Source: Onchocerca volvulus (taxonomy: Eukaryota > Nematoda > Chromadorea > Rhabditida > Onchocercidae). From it: a DNA stretch of 64,000 bases. The notes under the pieces are model-generated. The model was not told the DNA's origin and made no database searches. It was given only the letters and a program-made list of their open reading frames with translations. This document shows positions 38,150-56,252 of this stretch, piece by piece (position 1 is the first letter of the stretch; each line of letters starts with the position of its first letter). Where the stretch lies: positions 1,612,001-1,676,000 of the forward strand of contig HG738138.1 in NCBI GenBank assembly GCA_000499405.2. Reading direction: 5' to 3'. The translations under genes were made by a program, and so were the position numbers.

Positions 38150-39826
38150 AATAGATATCATCGATGATAGAAAATGATTTTTTTTTAGATATTTGTTTTT
38201 TATGCTTAAAATTATTTCAGATTTGTAGGAATTAGAGTGTTGAATGGTTTCAGTGAACATCGAAGATTGCTGAAGATATCAGTACATTGTAGGATTTCTT
38301 GCATAATGTCAGCGTATCTCTTAAATCTTGACAGATTTTTCCAATTTCACCAATGAATTTTAAAAAAAATGGAGAAAATAAAAAGCTTAAGTGATGATGA
38401 AAACGGTTTATCGATTAATTGTTGTTGAATAAAAATATATTAGTTCAAATTGACATTAAATCTTGAAAATCGTGAAAAAAAAAATAGATAGAAATCAAAC
38501 TGAAGTATGAATTCCAAAAAAATTATCATGAAGTTTGTCACTTCCTATGCAAAAAGAATCAAAAATAATTTTTTCCTTTTTTTTTTTTCCAACTTATAAT
38601 TTTCTAATTTCGGAGAATAAAATATTCGAATCAATGATCAATTCTGCAGTGCATACAGCGAATGATAAATAAATGCAAGTGTGGGTGCAAAACAACTTAT
38701 TATTTGACATGATCCGGATTTGCATACCCAATTTGAATATGTTTATGTCTGAATATATGACGAAATTAAGTATATTAACTGAAAAATTCAAAATTTTAAT
38801 CATTTTTTCTGAAGTTTATTTTTCTTGATAAATAGAAAAGTTTAAAATGGTTTATCATTTTCAGTGTTTCAAAAAAACTTATTTCATTTATATTTATACT
38901 ATTCTATGAATGAATAAAAAAATAAATTTTTTGTCCGTTAGAATCATAAGCCAAAAGCCAAACTAACTTGATAAGCCATAAGCCAAACGCAGTGCTCAGC
39001 TATACCATTAGCAGATTTTCGGGCAGTTTTGCATCGTCTATCTTAATCCTTATCAACATTTATCGACAAATAGATAAATATTTACATCATAGTTAATAAC
39101 GATAAATTGTCAATTTCACGTTATAATTCAGATAATTAATACGTACGTCAGACTAATATGCCGGATAATTTTAGCATAATAAACTTGCTGCCGTATTCGA
39201 TTATTGGACAAATTCTTGTTTGACAATTTTCGGTTAAATATTCTTTCTGTTTTCTTCTTTCCGTAATTTTAAGCGTAAAATCTATTTTTTTTCTTTCCTT
39301 TTTTATTTTACAGAAGAAAAGAGCTGAATTTATGACATTTTAAGATTCAAATTACAATATCAACTCAAATGATTAAATGTCACGTTGATTATTCAAATAA
39401 TGAAAATGAAACGGCTACAAAATAATGGTTTAAATAAATAATCATCCAAAAAATAAATAATCAAAAGACAAAATAAAAAGAAGTACTTTCTTATGGATAA
39501 TTTTTTTTTTTTTTAAAATAACAAACAATATTTGAAAAGTAACCAATACTTAAGAAATAATAGTAGTTTTGGACAATAAAAATGGAAATGAATTTGTTTG
39601 CAGAAATAAATTTAACATTGTTTGTTTTAAAACGATAATGATAAAAGTCGAGAAATGCTGAAATATCACTGCCGTATAAACCGTTTTGATTTGCTCTCCA
39701 TTATAATTTAAGTTAACTTATGCTTAATTAACAGTTTCTTAACAATTTCAATATTCCACGAAATATTCCGGAAGTTCTCAGGCATTCAAGCCTAACTTTC
39801 TATTCCTCAATTTAAAGTAAATTTTG

Positions 39827-39858
<32 letters not shown>

Positions 39859-40440
39859 CGTCCTATTGACAAATGCTAGCTCTATTACAGTGTATCAAAT
39901 GCTGTTAATTAAATATGCTCTAATATTAGATAATCTTTGATCAATTTTGTCAAAGTTTTAAAACTTTATACAAAAGTGCTTTACTACAATCCAAAATAGG
40001 CTTACACCCGATTAAAAACTATCCCCAAAAAAAAAATCCATGAATTCATAAACCATGATTGGCACTAGAAAACTAATTTAATTTTTTTATATAATAATTG
40101 AAAATTTATAAAAAAATTATAACGTTTTCATAATTGCTATGAATATATTTTAAAAAAAAATTATTTTTTTTTTATAATAATTGCTATAAATATTTTCACG
40201 TATCACACACTTCACAAATTATCAATGCTAAAAAGAAATTTTATCGCATGAATGCTTTAATTTTTCAAAAAAATCTTCATTTACTGTGCAATAAACTGTG
40301 CCAAATTACTTATTTTTACCATTTAATGATAAAAATAGCACAATTTTAAAATTCATTTATATGACTTTATGTAAAATTTCATCCATTAATTCGTTAAACT
40401 TTAGTTAACGTAGCATCATGGATGCCTCTCTACATCAATT

Positions 40441-40702
40441 TATCAAGTTTTGAAGCTCAACAAAAAAGTTTGAAATTCTTGGTTATTTAAATTTTCTCAT
40501 CTGCTTAAATAATTTCTTTATAACGATTCGAACATATTTATGCACGAAACGAATATGAATTATTGGCAATTTTTTTTTTTTTTTATTTCGAATAATTGAA
40601 ATCTAGGAAATACAAGAAATTTCAAGGATCAAAGAAGATTTATCAAGTTTTAAAGGATTTAACAAGAAAGTTGAAATATTCTTGGTTATTTAAATTTTTT
40701 CA
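40441..40702. repeat. Imperfect 60-bp direct repeat
   Basis: TATCAAGTTTTGAAG... at 40441-40500 is repeated as TATCAAGTTTTAAAG... at 40641-40702. Both copies end in TTCTTGGTTATTTAAATTTT. The spacing is 200 bp; the function is unknown. Confidence 0.8.
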
Positions 40703-42086
40703 TACGGAAATTTCCAGATGCTGAAAAGTGGATTATTTGCCGAAACCGATGCATAGTTTTGATTGAGATAATATCTTAGATGCAAATATATTTGGCTCTA
40801 AGACATAGCAATTGCCTCTGAGTTGACAAATTTCACAAAGATACTTGATGGTTTTGTCATTGTTGTCGTTAATGTGTTTTTGGAGTTTGATTTTTAATTG
40901 GGCAAATTGGTGATGGAATAATAAGTAGAGAAGAGGTTAAAGATCATTAAAGTTAGGGAATATATTTGTTAAGGATTGAGAGTAGCGAAATAGCATTGTA
41001 GTTCGGAGATAAGCGGAGATTGATAGGATTTATGAGGCAGTATGCCATTAGAGATTGAGAATTTTTTTGAAATGCCTGCAGTTTGTTGAAGTGTATTGAT
41101 TTGTAATTAGGCGAAATGTATCATAGCGCGAGTGATGATAGGGATTATTGGAAATTGCGGTAGAATTGAGAAAAAGTCGAACTGGTTGCGTCAAATAACT
41201 GTAGCACTGAATGAGAAAAAAGAAAAGAAGGGCAATGTCATTCCTTTTTTTTTTTTTATCTGTCCAAAATTCCGAAACTTAAATCAAGATTGGGTGTATT
41301 TTCAGAGACAGTGATATTCTCTTTATTTGCTGAACAATTTCAGTTCACTTAAGGAAAATCAAAAAAAAAAAGAGAAAAAAAAGAAAAGAAAAAAGACTTT
41401 TGTGCATCCGTTATTGAGCGGATAATTGATCAATTTTTTTTATATTTTTCAGGACTAAAAATGCAAGTTTCATTGTTGTTTGGAAAAGAAAACGCCAGAT
41501 TTCATTGTTGTGATGTTTGATTGTATGTTTCGAAAGATAGCTGAAATAATTAATTTCTGTTCTGCTTGCCATTTTCGATCTTGTTAGTATATACTTGTAA
41601 TTTTTCTTTTTGCTGAATTTTCCGAAACTTCCAGATAACTGGAGTTCATTTTCTGTTAGGTTTTCAGTTTCAGTGGCAATTTATTTTATTGGAACGAAAT
41701 GAAATTTGACCTTTAAATTTAAAAAAAACCTAGTTTAAATCCTTTTTTTCTAGCAATTTAGACGTAAGACTTTGACATTCGGCGGCATGACTTGATTTTC
41801 GGCCGTTTTTTTTCTTTTTTTTCGGTTGGATCATGCAAAATGCAGCTTGCCACTGGAAAGAGACGTAATTCACTGAATGACTGGATATACATAATATTTC
41901 TGAAAAAATCATTCACATAGTTGATGGTAATTTACCATGTAACTATTATTGAAAAGAAAACAGCTAACTTACGACTTTCGGGACTAGTCTTTTTTTAAAT
42001 TTCAGGTACGGCCATGCTAAAGTTTCACTAGCAATTTTGGCGCTAAAAGCAACGTTATTCAGGATTCCACAGTGATATTTTCAACA

Positions 42087-45000
42087 ATGTTGCCGCAAGC
42101 AAATGCTGCAGCATTATATTTTAAATACTCAAGTCCATTTTTCCGGATCGGTTTATGTATAGTTTTATTTGGTTAGTTTCATATACCGTTTTGCATAAAT
42201 TAAAGTATGTGTCGTTAAGGCTTAATATTTTATTTTAAATGATGGTTTCTTCGTTGAGTATCTTATTAGTCTTCGCAAATATAAGAAATAAAAAAATTGG
42301 ATCTCCCGTATCATTTAAAATTATGTTATGCATGTATCAACATGCAAATGCTGGTTTTCCGTTCTCTTCCATCAGACATAGAGACGTCGTTGATGGCGAA
42401 GTGTTTTATGTTACACTTTTTAGGCGGGATTTTATCGCTTTCTCAAGTTATTTTTGAATTCTTATCGTTAACTGGTAATGATTTGGTGAGATTTGAATTG
42501 TGGCGGCTGTTTACACATTTTATCATCGAAACCAATATTTTTGCCTTCATTTTACTGGTATGGAATCTTCATCATGTGGCATCATTAATCGAGCCAAACT
42601 GGGGCATATTCGAAACGATGAAATATTTAAGTATCGTTCAGGTGTAATTTTTGTGCTGTACATTTCCGGGTTTTTGAAACGACATTCAACTTAGATTCAT
42701 TCAATAATTTAAAGTTACAAGGTTGGAATGTGCTAATACTCACTAAGAAGAAATTTGCTGATTTATACTAAAAGTTCAAAGTGAAATAGTCCCTGGAAAT
42801 TAAGTGATACATTTCCTATCCAATTTTTCTTAATACTAAAATTTAGTACATCACAAAGACATTGTATTTATTTGGCTCTTGCTGTATCCATTTTACACTT
42901 TGCAGTAATAGTTAATCACTTAACTTCTTTGATCATTTTGTATATTTTCATTTAAATGAAGCGTATAGATGCCAGCCGTCAGACTATTCCGCTTAATGTC
43001 GTTCTTTGTTGGGATGTTGGTGGCTAAACAGTTTTATATTTCCAAATAAATAATACTAAACTGGCTGAATTTAATTGAATCAAAGTAAACTGAAATGGAT
43101 TAGGTCATAGTGTTCAGGTCTTTGTCAGAGATATTTGTTGGTTCATTTGAAATAAGGGATGAAAATCTCATCATAAATTCCTTTTTATAGATTGGATCAT
43201 CACTTTTAATCGCCATTGTGGCATTACTAACTTTCATTATCGCAGTAAATGATATCTTTTTTTTCCGGACTTATATATTTGGTTTACCTGCAGCTTGTTC
43301 TGCCGTTTGTGTTGCCATGAAACAAGTAAAGAATTTGCATTTTTTTTCAAAATTTTTGAAATATTTCTGGGACTTGTATTATTCATATCCTATGCAGAAA
43401 ACCGATTTCTTTTAACTAAGACATTGATATTTCCTGCATGCATCTCTTTTATTAATCAGCCATTTTCAAGCACTATTATGCATTTTTTTTTCAATTTTAA
43501 TTTATCATATTTTAAAAGAGGGATGATCAGCTTCCAATCATGTGAGTACAATTTTCAGTACCTGCCAGATTCTGTATTGCTGACGACACCGATTGGACGT
43601 GTCAAAAATACTCATCTTCCTTTTTGTATTATTGTGGGCGCATCATTTTTGATTGGATTCGGCCTTCTTCGTTGGGTTTCGTTACTTCAGATTCTATTTG
43701 GTATTCAAATAAGCTGGACTTATTTGCGGTTTTTGCAACTGCATGACGATGGTGAGCCGAAAGGGGATCCTAGCGAACATTTTGCCTGGGCAACGTATGT
43801 CGTATGATGTTTTTTTAAATATTTTGCTAATTGCATCTATATTCTCAATAATTTTTGTAATTTTATCCTTACTAATAGTAATTTAATTGAGTTTTTTATC
43901 CGTGCTGTGGGTACAATCTGAAGGCTGAATGAAAAGCTGAAGGAGTCCATGAATCTTATACGTTAGAATCGTTTTATTATTCAGTGCAGATCTTCACAAG
44001 ATACGCAACTGTACGGCAAACAATGCTGCAGATGAATCCTGAAACAAGGCTTGAAATGCTTAGTGTCAAACAGTTCATTCTATTTCACCCACTTAGTAGT
44101 CTTCAGTAATTCGAACTGCTTGTTCATAATCGATCAGTATAGAGATTCTCTCACCCATCTTCCCTTACGCATTTATCTTGTGCGTGATAAGATGAATAGA
44201 TCGATCTTCACTAAGCAGAATATATCTTTTCTCATCAATGTAAAATTATAAAAAATTTAAGGGTTTGATATTCCAAAATTCTAAAAAATGTGTGTTAAAA
44301 TTGGGAAGGCTGCAGAATCTGTTTTCATTCAATACAGTTAGTATCCACTTTATTTTTTTATGGTTTCAGTCTCTTTCCTTCGAAATTACAACCATTAATG
44401 AGAGTGTTATCATCAGCAGTTTATACTTGCTTAATACGAACACATCTATGTAAACCAGTGGCAAGGCATATCGATCTAATGCAGCTTGATTCCGTTAATG
44501 TCATTCTTCCCAGTTTGCATACGAGAGATACGGAAAGAAGGCGGTAAGACTTTTTTCATATTTTTCGAAGATTTTGATTATCTATACTAATACAATGATA
44601 TTCTTGGTGAACTCTTTATTTTTTCGATTAGATTTCTGATTTTCCTCAGTGTTATTGTAGCTTATGATTAAGTTCGGTTCATCGTATTTATCTATTTTAA
44701 TGGTGGAAAGTTTAAGGCAAAAAGCGCTGCGCGATTTAACCGAACGTTTAAATCGAGTACAGCAAGCTGAGATAGGTTTGTGGCCAGAAATGGAAGAGGT
44801 TGAAGAAGGTATAAAAGTTCAGGATACTTCTGCAATGCAGCAGCAGAAAGAATCAGTACCACAAGATTCAGTAAGTATTAGATTTTAAAAGTTTGAATTG
44901 TATGATTTTTTTTTTTGAATTGTATGATTTTTACATGACTTGATATCTATGTCGGTAACTCTTTGCAGTAGGACAGCCATGTTTTCCCCTTACTCAGTGT

Positions 45001-45339
45001 GTATTTATGAAAAGGTGCTCTGCATGAAATAATCAGGCAGTGCTGATAGTTCTGTTTAAAGCTTTAGTGAATAGAGCTTTTTTTTTTCTTATTTTTTTTT
45101 TTAATGCCAAAATTTAATTTGGGAAAAAAGATCAATGTATGAATATAGAATATTTTCATTATTTCATATTTCATAAATTCCATAAATTAAAGCTTTTTTA
45201 TGCAGCTCACTTTCATTCACAGCAGAACGTTAGTAGATTTCATGGATTACAGATTTTGACTTGCCTGTTAATGTTTTTATAGGTACCTTTGAATGAAAAA
45301 ATTGATGCCGATAAGGAAAAAGAAGAAGCAGAAATATAA
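42087..45339 (+). CDS. TMEM115: TMEM115, rhomboid-like Golgi membrane protein
   Basis: Multi-pass Golgi protein of the rhomboid-like superfamily without protease residues; the human protein binds the COG tether and supports retrograde Golgi traffic. Exons: 42087-42171, 42424-42641, 43191-43325, 43559-43794, 44370-44543, 44717-44870, 45283-45339. These give 352 codons plus TAA, against 351 residues in human, with every junction in phase. Recognisable blocks are FELWRLFTHFIIETN and LIEPNWGIFE (rhomboid-like core), IFGLPAACSAVCVAMKQ, SWTYLRFLQLH, DPSEHFAWATLFPSKLQP, then TERRR and KALRDLTERLNRV ahead of an acidic tail (LWPEMEEVEE), all in human order. Exon 6 could start 6 bp earlier (AAG acceptor at 44710), adding Leu-Arg; the later site matches the human spacing. 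The TTTCAG at 42000-42005 may be a spliced-leader site. Confidence 0.95.
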
Positions 45340-47941
45340 AATGCTTACTTCCAAGCAGATTGCAGGTTCAACTATCGACAATGTTCATTTCTTTATGTAT
45401 ATTTATCTAAGTGATGTTGAAACATTTTGTAGTGCTAATTGGTTGTGTTCTTCCTTAATACGAATTTTCGGAAAATGTAGGCATTTTATTCAGAAGAATG
45501 GTTGTTAGAAATGATTAGAAAATGATCTTAGAAGTGGAGACCAGCTTAGACGGAGAGGATATTGTTGATTTTTAAATTGCACTTGTTAATTTTTAAATCA
45601 AACTACAGTTTCTCAAAAAGTTTTTCTATTCATCCATATTTCTATAACAGGCTGCAGAGTTCAGTTTTTGCTGTTATTTTTTTTTTCTTTTTTTTTTTTT
45701 CGATTATTATTAGCACGTTTTCGAATTTTCTGTGGCTTATAACAGCAGTTAATGAGACTTTTATCAAATTCTCCATAAATTTTTTCTGGATTTTTTGTTT
45801 TTTGTTTTGATGATAAATTGAAAAATATACGTTGATTATAGACGCAGAATAATAAGGGTGTGACTGGCGTCATTTAATAGATTTAAAGGGTATGGAATCG
45901 GTTGTTTGGCTAAATGATCTCAATAAATAGGTGATTAAGTTCATGATAATGGAATCGAGCTATGCGTGTTAGCGTAAGATTCATCAAGACTAGTACCATC
46001 TCTATTTATACTCATTCTTGAACTTCTGAATTTATGTTATTTCTATGCTACTTGAGCTTCAGTAATGAGTTACAGACCCATGATACTAAATTACGCATAG
46101 GATGATGTGATAGAGGATCTGTGATGCGCACTTCAGCTTAGAATCTATGATGTGCACTTTTGCGGCGCAACCTTACAGATATTTTGCACTAATGCTGTGT
46201 CAGAACGCTCAATCCTCCACAGGTAATTCTCAGCCCATGTAATTTTTGGATTACTGCTTACTGGTGTAATAAAAAATAAAAAATCGCAGTTGAACATTTA
46301 TGAAGGAACTTTTCAACTTTTTATTACGACTAGTTTCAATTTTAAGTGGCGTCTCTGAATTCTTTATGCAGAATTCTCGCCATTAGAGAACAAAAACATC
46401 GAATCAAGATTTTCGAAATAGCTGGGAGACCAGTTCTTTGGAAACAATCCTCGCAGTCAAGTTTGTTGAGAAATATCGCTAGAGGTTCGGAGATGTCTTT
46501 TTTAGTAAAATACTTTGCCATAGTTCTTGTTATTGCTACTTCAGGACTCAGATTATACTGCATCGTACCCTATATTTCCTTTATTGTTCAGTTCTAATTT
46601 TTTCGGAATATGATACTGGTGCTCATTACTACACCATTATGATGATTTTCCGAACTCTTATGCAAAATATATTTTTATAAATCCACAAGTTTAAAGCTAT
46701 GAAATTATACATCACAGCTGTTTTGATACTAGGAAATCTGTTGTGATTTATGGTGTTTTGCTGACCATCAGAATATTTGTGCCAATGATGACAAGAATTC
46801 TGAATAAGTTTTATATTCCAGGAAATTGCACCAATGCATAGTTACGGAATATAATTCATCCATATGTTTATCTTAAAACGTGAATAAGTTCTTTCCTGGC
46901 TCAACCAAATATGTGTTGAACTTGGCTCTCTTTTCTTCCAACAGAATCACTATTATCCTGAATAGCCTGAAATATAATTGCATTCATCCACTTACGAAAA
47001 AAAAAAAAAAAGAAAATCTCCTACTCCTCAGCGTCAATCCCTTTTTCGTAACGAACAAACTTTTCACTTCCTTCAGTCATATAAAACAGCTCCTTTGGTG
47101 AACATTACCTTTATGCACATTGCGGTCGAAAAAATATCCATACCTCATATAGCATATTAAATTAAAATTTAACATTTCTAAGTTGCCATTATTCATCAAA
47201 TTGCAACAGTCGCAAGCAATCAATCAGCTCGAAAAACTCCCTATAGAAAAAAAAAAAAAATGATTAGAAATTTATATTTTCCCGGGTCTTACTTACATTT
47301 CCATTTTGGAATTACTTTTGTGAACGTTTCTCCTTTTCAAATTTTTGACTCCGTTAGATGGTACTGACCATTATAAAGCTAGCTAGCCTTCAAAAAATAC
47401 CGAGCCGGCTGATTCGACCACCACGTATTTTTTTAAAAGTGTGATGTCAAAATTGTCAAAATTCAGGAAAATTACAAGAAAACATCATTGGTATGAATGT
47501 ACCATAAGTTATTCTTGTATAAATTTTCTTTCTTCTAATGCCAATGTTTTGTTCGAATTTTACTGTCAAAATAGCCTCCCTTCTCCTCCATCCTCTTCCT
47601 CTAAATAAAGGTATCAAATTGAAGACATAATGTAAATGAATTTAAATGGAAAATTTGATTCCATATCGGTTGAAAGTATAAAATTTATTAGTTTTCAATT
47701 TTGATTACAAACTTTGAAATTGTCAAACTTGCTCAAAAAAACTCCCAACTTCATAATCTCCATATTTAAAACACATTCGACCTATGACACAGACAATTGT
47801 CCCAAAAACAAAATGACAGCATCCCATTCGACAATTTCGGGAAAATGCTAAATATAGAAATATTTCTCACCAGCCATCGGATTAATCATGTTAAGTAAAC
47901 TCGGTTTTGTTCCTCCCGGATAAAGGCAAAACACGATATGT

Positions 47942-48015
47942 CTTTTCCGGCGAAAAGTATGCCTTTTCCGGAGGAAAAAAAGCCGTTGTTTGCCTTTTCC
48001 GGAAAAGAAAAAGCC
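47942..48015. repeat. Three copies of a near-palindromic CTTTTCCGG motif
   Basis: TCTTTTCCGGCGAAAAG, CCTTTTCCGGAGGAAAAA and CCTTTTCCGGAAAAG occur at about 47941, 47962 and 47993. Each is nearly self-complementary around CCGG. They sit in gene-free DNA between convergent genes. Confidence 0.75.
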
Positions 48016-48530
48016 TGTTCTGTTTGTTCGTTTTTTTGTTTTTGACCCATATGAGCGAGTTTTACTGAACCGTACAAACAAATAGCATTGTACTAGAAGA
48101 GAAACAAACAGAACTTATTTGGGAAAATTTCGAAATTAAAACTTTCTAGTGCTTTTTTGAGTAAAAAATGTTCTGAACGAACATCATGCCAGAAGTTTCT
48201 GGAATTGTCGGAAATGTTGAAAGAATTGATGAAAATAATGGTGGCAAACAAAGAGGAATTTATCGGGATAAGCAATCACTTAATCACTTTTTGTCGGAAG
48301 AATAACAATGATCTATCGATCTGATAAAACCTTCAACGAAGTGAATGAAGTTTCCCATTGCTCCACCAGACAGGTAAAAAGAATAATCTTTCTCATATCT
48401 GATGACCAATAACATTCTACCAAATAAACAAATTAGAAGATCTAAGGCTAATAAAAATTTCTTATCAGTGAAACAGCAGATATTTTACCTGATAAGAAAT
48501 AGAAAGACATAACTGCCGGACAATGAAACA

Positions 48531-48695
48531 GAACTTCCAATTTTCATACAATTCATTTGAATTTCAATTTCAAGTTCAAATGAATTTGAATTCAAATGTA
48601 TGAAAATTAGAAGTTTCGATTGAGATTGGAATGATCGAAAGATTTTTAATGAGTCATTTCAATTTCAAATTCAAATGAATTTGTATTCAAACAAG
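48531..48695. repeat. Foldback plus direct repeat
   Basis: AACTTCCAATTTTCATACA near 48532 is matched in reverse complement by TGTATGAAAATTAGAAGTT near 48597, with TTCAAATGAATTTGAATT between them. A 36-bp segment built on ATTTCAATTTCAAG/ATTCAAATG is repeated directly at about 48560 and 48656. It is possibly a miniature foldback element; no terminal duplications were identified. Confidence 0.65.
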
Positions 48696-49152
48696 TAACT
48701 TCTTAAAAGATTACCATACATAGTAAGCATGAAATTTTTCAAATTTCACTATGCAATGATTATTTGTTTGTTTTGTTTACACATAAAATAATGATCTATC
48801 TATTAACTTTATTTGACATTAAACAAAGATTTGGCACATTTTAAACTTATAGAATAAAGCAACATATTCAAATATTGATTTTCATATTTCCCGTATATCT
48901 AATCAGTTGAAATTGTTGGAAAATGATAATTACTTCTTTTTTTTTTTTTTTTTTTACTAACAATTTGTTTTTTAATTTTAAAATTATGAGTAAAAGAATT
49001 TAGATATTTTGCAGAATTAAAAAAGATAATTCGGAAGAAATGTATTATCACATGAATACATTAAAGAAGCAGATATACAAGCTCCATTTTGTTCATTTAT
49101 ACATACAAATGAAAAAAGTTGAGGTGAAATATATTAATTAAATGAAGTGAAT

Positions 49153-53258
<4,106 letters not shown>

Positions 53259-56149
53259 TTTCAACCGGATTTTGACTCCGAAATCTGAATCATAAGCTAT
53301 TAGCATACATAAATTCGATTGTAGCTGCATGATTTCCGGCTAGCGATTTCAATTTCTTAAGCATTTCCATATTAGAAAACATACTAAATATCTATAACAA
53401 TCAATATTACGATTAAAGACAGCAATGCATCATTGATATTGACAATAATTTTACAAGAAATTAAATACTAATAAAATTTGCATTTACTTGTTATATTTCA
53501 AAATTCCAAGTGTAAATAGATTATTCCGCCCAATTCTAAGTTCATTTATTGAAGTTGCAAGTTTACTAATATATAAATCCCTAAAAGTCTAATTCGCAGA
53601 TGCTTCCAAAAATTTCAGTCGAATCAAAAGACATTATCATATGCTAACCAGATAAAACTTAGTGAATCAAAACTTTTGCACAGAAGATTAAACTTGTTTA
53701 TCAAATTACTGCACAAATATGATGACGGATAATATGAGTCTATACTTGAAATAAGATTACAGAAAATATATTCGATGTATTATTTTATTAAAACAAGAAT
53801 AATCCAAATGATCGCAGCAAAATCTTTATGATAATTAATATAAATTATTATGTAGATGTATTATTACAATGGTAAATCCTTTTCTTTTTTGCCTTTTATA
53901 TAACCGAAAAAAAAGAAGAAATTTACCCATTTTTTGAATATCCGGGATTGAATGAATTATATCGTGAAAGCAAACTGCAGATTTTAATAAATTCTTAATT
54001 GACTTAAGCATGAAAAAAAAAAAGTTCTGCTAAAGACAACTTATTTTTATTTAATCATTTTCGGGATATTAAAAATAATCGAGTAAAGTATTACTTAAAT
54101 TTATTAATTTTATCGTCTTGATTTTATTCTTGTATTCAAGTTATTGACAAAATTTCTGTTCTTCCCAAACTGATGACAGTTGACAATGCTCCAGAAAGGT
54201 GGAGAGGTGTGTGTGTTTGTACCCATAAGGTGCTTACATCTTTTTTTTTTTTAAATTTTTGTTTACATTTGTACATTTCATTTGAAAATTGTCAAATAAC
54301 AAAAGGGCGATTAATGTGTAACATTAAAAATTTAAAAATTTAGTGAAACAAAGAAAAAATTATGAAACTCTTCGTAAAATTTACTTTATTTACATAACAA
54401 ATAATACTTATAATAACAATAATAGTATTCATTTTAATAAATATATTTTATATTTAAGTAATCTTAAAATTTGAATAGTCAAAATTTTTTTGATATAATA
54501 AATCAATTAAAATCAACTTTTTTCTTTTATTTTGTTTTATCTTTTAAATGATGTTTGATAAGCTCGTCAACATGATGCAATAATTAAATTGCAATTTAAT
54601 TATTTCGAATTTTTAAATGATTCGTAAAACTTATGAAGTTTTAACTACAATTTTAAAATATTGATTTTTAATCTACTTAAATATACAGATTTTTTCGTTT
54701 TTCTATATACTGCAACAAAAGTACATTCAGTTCTTCCGTTTTTTTTTTTTATTTGTTCTATTTCTATGACTAAGTTAATAGAAATGATGTAACAAACTAT
54801 TTTGTGCACAACTGCAAAAAAAGAAAAAAGAAAGAAAATAAAAATAAAATAAAATTAATTGATCGAAATTCTGATAATTTCATGATTTGTTGAATAAAAA
54901 AATGGAATATTTTTCGATTGAATAAGTTTAACAGTTAAATTTTCTATTTTTATTATTTTTTTTCTTTGGACAACAAACAACTAATTAGATTAATATTTAA
55001 GTGAAAATATTAAAATAAGCTTCAGAAATTTATATTAAAAATCTAATTACATTATCATTGATACACTACATTATATGAAAAACGAATTAAAATTATTAGT
55101 GAATGTATGTAATGATAAAACAAATAAAATAAGGATTAATTCGTTTAGCCATAAAATGAATTAAAATTAACTTAATCCAGCTTACTAAATTTTGGATTAT
55201 TTCAGTTCAATTCATTTTTCTTTCAAAAATTTGGAGGATAAAAAAATAATTGTCGGAAGTTGAATATGCTTTATAAGTTTTGAAATTTACTGAAAAGAAT
55301 GTCAAAGAATGATAGGTATATATCAGTAATGGATATATTTTTACAAATAATAGTTGAAAATATTATCAAACTATTATTTTCAATAAATTTTTATCTTATT
55401 AGTGAACTGCTACTAAAGTAATTCGGTCTACTTAATTAGGCAAGAATTTTGAATCAAAATGTTATTCACTTATTTTTTTTTTTGGTTCAAAATTTTCTCC
55501 ACAAAAATTTTAAGCAATTTTCAAAGTAATACAAAAAAAATTTTTTTCTTTTAATTTAAACAATTTTTAAAATGAGAAATTCATAAGCAAACCAAAAATG
55601 GAATGAATATAATAGGAAAGCGATGAAGGAAAAAGACTGTTTTTGTTTCTTTACATGCAATTTTATGAAAATGATGAAAATATCGCAAAAATGTCAGGGT
55701 TAATTTTTTTTCGTTTCTTCATTTAATTTAAAAAATGAATAAATGAAACTGTTATTTTATTTACAGCCCAATTTTTTTACAATTTTTATGAATTTATGCA
55801 AAAAAAAAAGAGACAAAAATCATAAATGATATCATGAAAATGTTTTTTTTTTCTTTTTTTTAAAAAGATCATTTTAAAAAGAGTATATATATTTCTTGGA
55901 CTTGGGCTTCTTTTTCAAAATATTGATTGATTGAAATATCTATATATTTATAAGTCATGTTGCACTCAAATTATTTGAACTTTTACTGAACATTATTCTT
56001 TCGTTATTTTACTCTTACCAGTAAAAAAATGTTCATTTGTACTTTTGCAAGAATAATTTTCGGTTAAAATGAAAAAGTATTAAATAAAATTTTCGTTTAA
56101 AATCTCGTTTGACAACTGGATCCAATAAGAGAGAGGGAAAGTAAGAAAG

Positions 56150-56252
56150 AGATTCAATATTAATATTAAGATTATAATGTTTTAATTCATTTCTATGTCA
56201 AATTATTCAAAAAAAAAAAAATCCTGAAAATTTTAATATTAATATTGAATCT
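56150..56252. repeat. Inverted repeat, 19-bp perfect arms
   Basis: AGATTCAATATTAATATTA at 56150-56168 and its exact reverse complement at 56234-56252, separated by 65 bp. The AT-only core lowers its significance. Confidence 0.85.

Larger units (their letters stand above)
34716..42086. other. Gene-free stretch upstream of TMEM115
   Basis: About 7.4 kb with no secure exon. It holds ATT simple sequence (35165-35350), two overlapping unrecognised frames (37731-38149), short AAGCCA repeats near 38945-38990, a 60-bp direct repeat (40441-40702) and poly(T) runs (for example 39827-39850). A TTTCAG acceptor at 42000-42005, 82 bp before the TMEM115 ATG, marks a probable cis or spliced-leader acceptor. 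Confidence 0.55.
45340..49152. other. Convergent intergenic region, TMEM115 / choline kinase
   Basis: About 3.8 kb between two convergent stops. It contains both 3' UTRs, the CTTTTCCGG cluster and the foldback repeat listed below. Frames at 46342-46597 (both strands) and 48093-48323 (both strands) look superficially protein-like but match no family I know. Confidence 0.5.

Noticed and set aside
42239..42457. 72-codon plus-strand frame beside TMEM115 exon 2
   Set aside because: Lies in the first intron and overlaps exon 2 in another register; TMEM115 homology fixes the true frame.
46342..46597. Overlapping frames on both strands, one with a hydrophobic end
   Set aside because: Neither matches a family I know, and open frames of 70-80 codons are common in this window.
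48090..48323. Plus-strand 78-codon frame after a possible TACTAG acceptor (helical, Lys/Glu/Leu-rich)
   Set aside because: No upstream exon or start found and an antisense frame is equally long; insufficient support for a gene.
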